Positions 5,130 through 10,960 of a DNA stretch of 10,960 nt are shown here, piece after piece (the first letter of the stretch is position 1; each line of letters starts with the position of its first letter). Location of the stretch: positions 1 to 10,960 of the forward strand of contig DASRAU010000038.1 of NCBI GenBank assembly GCA_035638075.1, read 5' to 3'. The notes under the pieces were generated by a model. It saw nothing but the letters and a program-made list of their open reading frames with translations. It was not told the origin of the DNA and did not search any database. Origin of the DNA: DASRAU01 sp035638075. GTDB lineage: Bacteria; Acidobacteriota; Polarisedimenticolia; Gp22-AA2. A program made the translations under genes and the position numbers.

Positions 5130-8100
5130 AGCCGGGCCGGCGCCTCCTCTTCGCGGCCGCGCTCGCGCTGGTCGCGGCGGGCCCCGCGGCGCGGGCGGTT
5201 CCCGGCACGGCGGCGGCGGCCGCGGGGGCGACGGGCGCTCCGGCCGGGGCGCAGGCGGCGGTGGAGTCCTCGCGCCAGGCGCAGATCGATTACTTCCGCA
5301 ACGATCCGTTCTCGCCGCTGCGCGCCGTCCGGCGATTCGATTTTCCGGAACCGCCGGCAGGAGGAGAGTCGTCGGCGGTGCTCGGCTCGGGGAAGGAGGC
5401 CGACCTCCGCCTCGAGGCGCCGGGCCTTCCGGCGCGCCTGCTGCGCCTGACCGTCCTGCCCCCCGAAAGGGAAGGCGAGCCGGCGCGCTTCCGGATCGAG
5501 CGCCTCGCGGAGCCCGACGAGCTGCGTCTCGGCGGGGAGCCGTTCCAGGAGAAGGAGCGCACGGTCCCGGAGGAGACCCGCATCGAGGCCGGCCCCTTCG
5601 CCCTGCGCCCCTACGTGCAGGCGGATCGGGGGATCGTCATCGTCTTCGACAGCCGCCGGACGAGCGGAACGGGTTTCGTGGCGCCGGCCTTCTTCCCGTA
5701 TGACGCGAAGTGGTCGTTCCGCCTGCCGCTGCACCGTCACGATCAACCGGAGACGATCTCCGTCGCCACCTCGCTCGGCCGCAGCAAGGATTACCGGCGC
5801 GCCGGCTGGTTCGAGCTCCCGGTTGCCGCCTCTGCCGGGACGCCCGCGCGCACCTTCAAGGTGCAGGCGTATCAGCCCCTGTTCACGTCGCAGGCCGAGG
5901 AGACGCTGTCGATCCTCTTCACCGACGCGACGACGGGCGCCGAGTCCTACGCGACGGGGCGTTACCTCGATCTCGGCAAGCCGACGGCGGAGGGGCTGTA
6001 CGCGATCGACTTCAACCGCGCCTACAACCCGCTTTGCGCGTACACGACCGTCTACAACTGCCCCATTCCGCCGCGGGAGAACGCGCTGCCGCTGCCGGTG
6101 CGCGCCGGCGAGAAGACCTGGCCCGGTCACGCGCCGAAGGATCACGCCTCGACGGATCACGGCGCTGTCCCGCCAGGCGGGGCGCCGATCGCCGTCGCGA
6201 CCTCGCGCGGGGCCGCGCTTCCCGACGCGAATGTGATGATCCCCGTCGCCGCGCGCGAGGATCCGGTGCGCACCGCGCCCGCGGCCGCGCCGCCGAGCGA
6301 TCTCTTCGCCTCGGGGCTGCGCGACTTCCTCGACTGGGCGCATCCGCCCGAGGAAGGTTGCGTCGCCATCGATCGGATCGAGATCGTCAGCCGCTTCGCC
6401 GGCGGACTGCGGGCGCGGTACGAAGTCTCCTGCGGCGCCGAGCGCCGGCGGCTCGAGGGCATCCTGTCGACGCGCGAGGCCCCGGGCGTCTGGCAGGTGG
6501 CGGCCGGCTTCGAGGCGGAGGAGAAGGACATCAGCGAGGCCATCCGCTCGCACCTGCTGCGCATCCCCAGGGAGACGCTCGAAGGTCCGGGACCGCCGCC
6601 GCCCCCGCGCGCCAGGGGGCCGAACGCGCTGCAGCCGCCGCCGGACAATCCGGGGCTGACCGGTCCGCTCGATGCGGTGGCGCCGCCGGTGCCGGTGCGC
6701 GAGTCGCCGCCGCAGTTCCCCGAGGAGGCCGGACGCGCCCGGCTCATCGGCGAGGCGCGTGTCGAGCTTCTCGTGGACGTGTCGGCGCACGGCGAGCCGC
6801 GCCGGTCGCGGACGCTGCGCGGTCCCGACCCCGACCTCGGCATGCGCGCCGCGGCGGGAGCGGCGGTGCGCGGCTGGCAGTTCCGTCCCGCCATGCTCGG
6901 CGGGCACGCGGTGCGCTACTTCGCGCCGGTCGAGATCACCTTCACCGGCCTGCCGCCCGAGTCGCGCACCTGGTCGCACCGCGCCCTCTTCCAGGTGCAG
7001 GCGCTGTCGTTCGACCAGGCCGGCGCGGCGCAGGAGGGGGCCGCGCGGCTGAAGTCGGGTGCCACCCCCGAGGAGATCTCCCCGGAGAGCGCCCTCGACG
7101 CCGACTGGGGGCTGGTCGCGGCGGCGGAGCTTCCCGGGGCCCTGCGCCAGGCGCTGCACGAGGCGAAGGTCGGCGCCTGGACGGGGCCGGTGGCCGCCGA
7201 CGGCCGGCAGTACGTGCTGCGCAAGTCGGGCGAGGTGTACTACGCCATCCTGCCGCCGGGCACCGGGCCCGAAGTGCAGTACCAGATCGTCCACCAGCGC
7301 GGCGTCCCCGAAGGGGACGGGCTGAAGCAGGCGATCGACGCCGATGTGGCCGACTTCATGGCGGAGCGCCACCGCCGCGACTACATGAACGAGGCCGCGC
7401 GCCTCATGGGGATCCGCCAGGCGCGCGTCGAGCTGGGGCAGCTCGTCATCCACAGCGACCTGCTCAACGACGACGAGACGGAGATCCTCGGCGAGGTGGT
7501 GAACTCGGCGGTGCGGGCCCACCAGGAATTCTGGGCCGGCGTGACGACGCTGCGGCTGTTCCGCCAGCCGGTGTACGTGTACGCCTTCGGCAAGCGCGGC
7601 GACCACGTGCGCGTGCAGCAGCTGTGGCGTGGGCGGCGGCCGGCCGGGGCGGCGGCGACCGCGGTGGGGGAGTACCTGCCGGCGTCGCGCATCCTCGCCT
7701 TCCCCTGCGAGCCGATCAACGGGCGCGTGCCGATCCCGATCGTCGTGCACGAGGCCATCCACATGCTCGACTACGAGCGCGTCTACCCGCCGCGGTCGCA
7801 GCCGAGCAAGTGGTTCGAGGAGGGGCTGGCGAACTACTTCGGCTTCTCGAAGCTCGACGGCGACCTGCACCTCGACCCGGGATCCATCCGCACCAGCGCC
7901 ACGATCGTCATCGGCAGCGCGCGGGTGCAGTTCGATCCGCGCGCCGAGCTGCGCGAGCACCTGCGGCTCACGCGCATCGAAGGGCCGATGCCGCTCGAGC
8001 CGCTGCTCGCGGCGGGCCCCGACGACGAGCTGTGGGCGGGCGGCCGGTCGGCGCGCGCCTACGGCGCCGCCTGGACGCTCGTCCATTTCCTGCGCCACGG

Positions 8101-8248
8101 CGACCGGGGACGCCGCGAGGCCGCCTTCGAGCAGTATGCGGCGCGCGAGGCGGCGGGCCACGGCGGCCTTTTGGCCTTCAAGGAGATCTTCGGACCCGAC
8201 CTGGCCGCGCTCGAGACCGCATGGCACGACTACGAGGCAACCTTGTGA
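5126..8248 (+). CDS. Exported multidomain protein: DUF1684, TonB_C, parvulin-like, HExxH metallopeptidase
   Basis: 1040 residues from a GTG at 5126, which overlaps the tag stop by 4 bases and has GGGAGG at 5113-5118. A signal peptide is likely (KPGRRLL, hydrophobic core, cut near PAARA at 24). Domains in order: DUF1684 (about 47-330; VIVFDSRR, FFPYDAKW, TGRYLDL, IDFNRAYNPLCAY, NCPIPPREN, RAGEK); an unassigned segment (about 395-475) with Cys412 and Cys436 that may bond; a proline-rich linker (486-530); a TonB_C-like domain (about 529-607; FPEEAGRARLIGEARVELLVDV, GWQFRPA); a short parvulin/rotamase-like segment (about 618-700; ADWGLVAAAELPGAL, VGAWTGPVAADG); and a gluzincin-type peptidase region (about 730-1037) with zinc motif HEAIH (His875, Glu876, His879) and third ligand probably Glu899 in WFEEGLANYF. 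It is probably periplasmic. The peptidase call is secure by motif; the substrate is unknown and the overall fusion is unusual. Confidence 0.85.
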   Translation: MKPGRRLLFAAALALVAAGPAARAVPGTAAAAAGATGAPAGAQAAVESSRQAQIDYFRNDPFSPLRAVRRFDFPEPPAGGESSAVLGSGKEADLRLEAPGLPARLLRLTVLPPEREGEPARFRIERLAEPDELRLGGEPFQEKERTVPEETRIEAGPFALRPYVQADRGIVIVFDSRRTSGTGFVAPAFFPYDAKWSFRLPLHRHDQPETISVATSLGRSKDYRRAGWFELPVAASAGTPARTFKVQAYQPLFTSQAEETLSILFTDATTGAESYATGRYLDLGKPTAEGLYAIDFNRAYNPLCAYTTVYNCPIPPRENALPLPVRAGEKTWPGHAPKDHASTDHGAVPPGGAPIAVATSRGAALPDANVMIPVAAREDPVRTAPAAAPPSDLFASGLRDFLDWAHPPEEGCVAIDRIEIVSRFAGGLRARYEVSCGAERRRLEGILSTREAPGVWQVAAGFEAEEKDISEAIRSHLLRIPRETLEGPGPPPPPRARGPNALQPPPDNPGLTGPLDAVAPPVPVRESPPQFPEEAGRARLIGEARVELLVDVSAHGEPRRSRTLRGPDPDLGMRAAAGAAVRGWQFRPAMLGGHAVRYFAPVEITFTGLPPESRTWSHRALFQVQALSFDQAGAAQEGAARLKSGATPEEISPESALDADWGLVAAAELPGALRQALHEAKVGAWTGPVAADGRQYVLRKSGEVYYAILPPGTGPEVQYQIVHQRGVPEGDGLKQAIDADVADFMAERHRRDYMNEAARLMGIRQARVELGQLVIHSDLLNDDETEILGEVVNSAVRAHQEFWAGVTTLRLFRQPVYVYAFGKRGDHVRVQQLWRGRRPAGAAATAVGEYLPASRILAFPCEPINGRVPIPIVVHEAIHMLDYERVYPPRSQPSKWFEEGLANYFGFSKLDGDLHLDPGSIRTSATIVIGSARVQFDPRAELREHLRLTRIEGPMPLEPLLAAGPDDELWAGGRSARAYGAAWTLVHFLRHGDRGRREAAFEQYAAREAAGHGGLLAFKEIFGPDLAALETAWHDYEATL

Positions 8249-9405
8249 AACCACCCGACGAAGAGGAGGTCCCGGTGGACGAGGCTCGCGACGACGACCC
8301 CGGTGGAGCGCAACCGCACGACGACGATCCCGGCGAGACCGCGCACGACGATCTCGACGGGGATCCGCACGATGACGCCGGCGACGGCGCGCACGACGAT
8401 CCCGGCCTGCGCGCGAGCGACGACGAGGCGTTCGACGATCCCGGCGACGACGACGAGGAGGACGAAGGACGCGACGAGCTGGAGCCGGGTTATCTGTGGA
8501 CCTTCGCGGAGCAGGAGGAGCGGCTCGGCGGGGACTACGGCCGCCACATGGAGATCCTCGACGACCTCGAGGCGCGCGAGATTCTCGACCTCGACCTGGC
8601 GCAGGCGGGGGACTACCTGCTCTGGGCGGCGGCGCAGTCGCTCGAGGAGCAGGGCTGGACCGGCGAGGCGCTCGCGGTGCTGCGGCGTCTCGACCGGAGC
8701 GCCGAGCCGCACCCGGCCTTGTCGTACGCCGAGATCCGCCTGCGGCTGCACGATCTGCTGCGCGAGCGCGGGGAGTACAACGAGGCCCTCCAGGTGCTCG
8801 AGCGCGTCGAGCGGGAGGACCCCGCGCGGCGCGACGCCTGCCGCGAGCGGCGCGCCGAGGTCCTGGTCCTGACCGGCCGCAAGGAGGAGGGGCTGCGCCT
8901 GTACGAGAAGGTGATGCGCTCGGTGCCGGATGATCCGTGGCCGCCGCTCAACGCCGCCTGGGCGCTCATCCGCGCCGGCGACTACGACCTGGCGCTGTCG
9001 TGGATCGGGCGCGGCGAGCGGGCCGCCAACCGCCTCGAGGACGAGGAGGAGGCGCAGCCGGCGGTGAACGAGATCGAGCGGCTGCGCAACGAGTCCCGCA
9101 TCCGGCGCGAGCGGCGCCAGCGCGCCACCGGTGAAGGGCCGGAGGCGCTGAAGCAGGCGATCCTCGCCGACCTCGACGCCGAGGAGGTGCGCCTGACGCG
9201 CGAGCCGCCGCGCGAGGAGGCCGACCGCGAGGCGGCGCTGTCGCGTCTCGTCGAGCTGCACCGGCGCGCGTCCGCCGCCTGGGACGACGCGGTCGAGCGC
9301 CACGACGAGGCCGCCATCTCCACCTTCGACGACCTGGGGTGGGAAGTCGTCGAGGTCGCGGAGCGGTTCGGACTGAGGATTCCCGGGACCGAGGAGGAGG
9401 GGTGA
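8245..9405 (+). CDS. Cytoplasmic TPR protein with acidic HDD-repeat N-terminus
   Basis: 386 residues from a GTG at 8245 that overlaps the previous stop by 4 bases. An in-frame GTG at 8275 has a stronger Shine-Dalgarno (AGGAGGT, 8264-8270) and would remove ten residues. No signal peptide or membrane helix is seen, so it is likely cytoplasmic. Residues 11-80 are nearly all Asp, Glu, Gly, Pro and His, with HDD at 25, 34, 42 and 50 and DDPG at 17, 27, 51 and 64. Residues about 122-262 hold about four TPR-like helical pairs (for example GDYLLWAAAQSLEEQGWTGE, LRERGEYNEALQVLERVE, LNAAWALIRAGDYDLALSWI). Residues about 270-380 are charged and helical, with Arg-rich RIRRERRQR. TPR proteins serve as protein-binding scaffolds; no partner can be named. 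The acidic repeat could bind divalent metal or a basic partner, which is inference. Confidence 0.82.
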   Translation: MKPPDEEEVPVDEARDDDPGGAQPHDDDPGETAHDDLDGDPHDDAGDGAHDDPGLRASDDEAFDDPGDDDEEDEGRDELEPGYLWTFAEQEERLGGDYGRHMEILDDLEAREILDLDLAQAGDYLLWAAAQSLEEQGWTGEALAVLRRLDRSAEPHPALSYAEIRLRLHDLLRERGEYNEALQVLERVEREDPARRDACRERRAEVLVLTGRKEEGLRLYEKVMRSVPDDPWPPLNAAWALIRAGDYDLALSWIGRGERAANRLEDEEEAQPAVNEIERLRNESRIRRERRQRATGEGPEALKQAILADLDAEEVRLTREPPREEADREAALSRLVELHRRASAAWDDAVERHDEAAISTFDDLGWEVVEVAERFGLRIPGTEEEG

Positions 9406-9434
9406 AACCGGCGGCGGCCTGCCGCCGGTTTCAC
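9402..9434. terminator. Perfect 14-bp hairpin between convergent genes (bidirectional terminator candidate)
   Basis: Bases 9402-9415 pair perfectly with 9421-9434 around a 5-base loop. The left arm contains the TGA stop of the TPR gene, and the right arm ends 13 bases before the stop of the minus-strand DsbA-like gene. Neither side has a good T-run (CCCCCTTT on the right), so it may end transcription inefficiently in both directions or block 3' exonucleases. Confidence 0.7.
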
Positions 9435-9447
9435 GCCCCCTTTGCCG

Positions 9448-10515
9448 TTACTTGCCCGAGCGCTCGATCTCGCGGTCGATGATGTCGGAAAAGCTCGCGA
9501 TGTCCCGCGCGCCGACCATCATCACGCCGTTGATGAAGAACGTCGGCGTGCCGGAAACGCCCGCCTTCTGGCCGTCCTGGAAGTCCTTCTGCACTTCCGA
9601 GCGGAACTTCCCGGTGTCGAGGCAGGTCTTGAACTTGTCCTTGTCCATGCCGAGGCCGCCGGCGGTCTCGACGAGATCGGTGGCGGCGAGCTTGGCCTGG
9701 TTGTCGAACATCGCCTTGTGCATCTCCCAGTACTTGCCCTGCTCCTTGGCGCACTCGCTGGCCATCGCCGCGTTCTCGGCGTTGGGGTGGAAGGAGAGCG
9801 GGTAGTCGCGGTACACGAGGCGGACCTTGTTGCCGTACTTCTTCATCACGTCGTCCACGACCGTCTCGGCGCGGCTGCAGTAGGGGCACTGGAAGTCGGA
9901 GAACTCGACGATGGTCACCGGCGCCGAGGCGGTGCCGCCGCGCGACGAATCGTCATCCACCGAGACCTCCACCCGCGGCGGCTCGATCATCACCTTCACG
10001 CCGTACTTCTGGCGCAGCGACTTCATGTAGTCGGCCTGCACGCCGGCCATCTTCTGCTGCTTCAGCATGGCCTTGATCTGCGGGCTGATCTGCTCCTTGG
10101 TCTGCGTCCCCATGCGGGCCTTGTTGGCCTCGTAGTACGCGTCGACCTCGGCCTGCGAGGGATCCGGCGCCTTGCTGGCGATCTCGGTCTCGACCAGCTT
10201 GTCCTTGGTGACGCCCTTCGCCTTCGCCTCGCGGTCGAGCAGCTCGTCGTTGATCATCTGGTCGAGGGCCTGCGAGCGCACCTCGAACTCCTGCTGGCGC
10301 ACCTTCATGAGATTGGAGGCCGCCTTGTCATCGAGCTCGGCGAGGGTGATGGTCTTGTCCCCGACCTTGGCGGCGACGCCGCTCGAAGCGGATGAAGCGC
10401 CCTTGTCGGCGGGCTTGCCGGCCTTGGTCTCTCCCGTGGCCGCGCCGCAGGCGAAGACCGTGGCGGCGCAGCACAGCACCACGGCAGGGAAGTAGGTGCG
10501 CAGGGGGCGTTCCAT
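9448..10515 (-). CDS. Probable lipoprotein: SurA_N-like chaperone region fused to DsbA-like thioredoxin domain
   Basis: 355 residues; the ATG at 10515 follows AGGAGG (10524-10529 on the complement). The leader has a hydrophobic core and a near-lipobox VFAC (Cys23), so it may be a lipoprotein; Phe at -2 is not canonical. A Gly/Ala/Ser/Lys linker (24-47) leads to a helical SurA_N/peptidyl-prolyl isomerase N-terminal-like region (about 48-172; VGDKTITLAELDDKA, MINDELLDREAKAKG, EVDAYYEANKARM). The DsbA-like thioredoxin fold (about 195-350, PF13462 type) has catalytic Cys210-Pro-Tyr-Cys213 (FSDFQCPYCSRAE), cis-Pro324 in SGTPTFFING, and a further cysteine pair Cys255 and Cys298. It likely handles disulfides and folding of exported proteins in the periplasm. 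It lies 88 bases downstream of a Deg protease gene on the same strand and converges on the TPR gene. Fold calls are secure; oxidase versus isomerase activity is not resolved. Confidence 0.93.
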   Translation of the reverse strand: MERPLRTYFPAVVLCCAATVFACGAATGETKAGKPADKGASSASSGVAAKVGDKTITLAELDDKAASNLMKVRQQEFEVRSQALDQMINDELLDREAKAKGVTKDKLVETEIASKAPDPSQAEVDAYYEANKARMGTQTKEQISPQIKAMLKQQKMAGVQADYMKSLRQKYGVKVMIEPPRVEVSVDDDSSRGGTASAPVTIVEFSDFQCPYCSRAETVVDDVMKKYGNKVRLVYRDYPLSFHPNAENAAMASECAKEQGKYWEMHKAMFDNQAKLAATDLVETAGGLGMDKDKFKTCLDTGKFRSEVQKDFQDGQKAGVSGTPTFFINGVMMVGARDIASFSDIIDREIERSGK

Positions 10516-10557
10516 TCCGTTTTCCTCCTCGAGACCCGTGTGAAATTGGGGGCGGCG

Positions 10558-10563
10558 ATTCTA
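10558..10563 (-). promoter_or_regulatory. Possible -10 element for the DsbA-like gene
   Basis: On the minus strand TAGAAT (5 of 6 with TATAAT) occurs in the 88-base gap, about 43 bases upstream of the start codon. No convincing -35 hexamer is seen at 16-18 bases, so the gene may equally be read from the upstream protease gene. Confidence 0.3.
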
Positions 10564-10603
10564 CACCAGTCGCGCGGACCCGGCATCCCGGGCGGCCCGG
10601 CGG

Positions 10604-10960
10604 TCAGCCGCCGCAGGCGGCGCCGAACTCGGGGGGCGCGGGGGCGGTCCGGACCGGGGCGGGGACCCGGTAGGACTCCTGGATCTCGGCCGTGGCGGCG
10701 TCGAAGGTCTTGGCATCCAGGATGACCTGGGCCATCTGGCCGTTCGGCTCGAGGACGATCCGGTGGAAGTCCCCCTCCGGGTGCTTGAAGGCCTCCTCGG
10801 CGGCGGCGATGGAGTCGATCTTGCGGCCGTTGATCTCGGTCACCGCCACGTCGGAGAGGCCGTGGTAGCCGATGTTGTAGGCGTCCGGCAGCACCGACGA
10901 CAGGACGACGATGCGCCGCGACCCCGGCTCCTGGTCCTTCGAGTCGAGCCAGTACCGCAG
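10604..10960 (-). CDS. Deg/HtrA-type serine protease, C-terminal PDZ part (5' end outside window)
   Basis: The minus-strand frame is open from the window edge to TGA at 10604-10606, giving 118 residues. It reads RRIVVLSSVLPDAYNIGYHG, then VTEINGRKIDSIAAAEEAF, FHRIVLEP, QVILDAKTFDAATAEIQESY and a proline/alanine tail ending in ACGG. This pattern (LS.VL...NIGY, VNG..I..., the VLD..(A)2 helix, ending at an I...Y helix) matches the C-terminal PDZ_3-like domain of Deg-type proteases such as plant Deg9/Deg2 and their bacterial relatives. The catalytic domain would lie beyond the window, so activity cannot be checked. The GTG at 10894 is an internal Val in the SSVLPD segment and not a start. With the SurA_N-DsbA gene downstream it forms a plausible periplasmic quality-control pair. 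Confidence 0.75.
   Translation of the reverse strand: MRYWLDSKDQEPGSRRIVVLSSVLPDAYNIGYHGLSDVAVTEINGRKIDSIAAAEEAFKHPEGDFHRIVLEPNGQMAQVILDAKTFDAATAEIQESYRVPAPVRTAPAPPEFGAACGG

Noticed and set aside
5051..8254. 1067-codon minus-strand open frame opposite the multidomain protein
   Set aside because: It has Arg/Ala/Gly/His-rich low-complexity composition with no domain and no ribosome site, and it lies opposite a gene with clear motifs. It is a by-product of GC-rich codon use.
9442..10395. 317-codon plus-strand open frame opposite the DsbA-like gene
   Set aside because: Leu/Val/His/Asp-rich shadow of the minus-strand gene, which has CPYC and cis-Pro motifs and a good ribosome site.
10607..10621. 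Six-base inverted repeat with a 3-base loop near the protease stop codon, as a terminator
   Set aside because: Short stem inside the coding tail with no T-run following on the minus strand; GC-rich chance pairing is likely.

Overview
The window is a GC-rich (about 70% by eye), densely coded stretch of a diderm bacterial chromosome. Outer-membrane beta-barrel proteins, periplasmic folding factors, leader peptides with AxA or lipobox-like ends, and many GTG/TTG starts point to a Gram-negative organism. The mix (LiaF-like membrane proteins beside a LytS/LytTR pair, DUF1684, a SurA_N-DsbA fusion, a Deg protease ending in a PDZ_3-like domain) fits Acidobacteriota or a neighbouring phylum. That placement is inference: there is no rRNA or marker gene here. 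I see no mobile element, tRNA, rRNA or CRISPR array.

Left part (1-1145): two tandem paralogous beta-barrel genes, the first cut by the window edge. Each is followed by a strong intrinsic terminator, and the two terminators resemble each other, so the duplicated unit was probably gene plus terminator.

Envelope-sensing operon (1294-4491): five tightly packed plus-strand genes. They encode a four-TM protein with a LiaF-type C-terminal domain, a one-TM protein with the same C-terminal domain, a 56-residue two-TM protein, a four-TM LytS-type histidine kinase and a LytTR response regulator. Gaps are small and the last two genes overlap. By analogy with LiaF, which restrains a histidine kinase in Firmicutes, the first three products may tune the kinase; that is inference.

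Middle operon (4563-9405): tag (3-methyladenine DNA glycosylase I), then a 1040-residue exported protein that joins a DUF1684 domain, a TonB_C domain, a parvulin-like segment and an HExxH metallopeptidase, then a cytoplasmic TPR protein with an acidic, HDD-repeated N-terminus. Both junctions are 4-base GTGA overlaps. A perfect 14-bp hairpin ends the operon and lies between convergent genes.

Right part (10960-9448, minus strand): the C-terminus of a Deg/HtrA-type protease, then a probable lipoprotein combining a SurA_N-like chaperone region with a DsbA-like CPYC thioredoxin domain. Together with the beta-barrel genes and the envelope two-component system, this gives the neighbourhood an envelope-biogenesis and quality-control flavour. 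The most unusual items are the four-domain DUF1684/TonB_C/parvulin/metallopeptidase fusion and the five-gene LiaF-like/LytS/LytTR module with its tiny two-TM protein.
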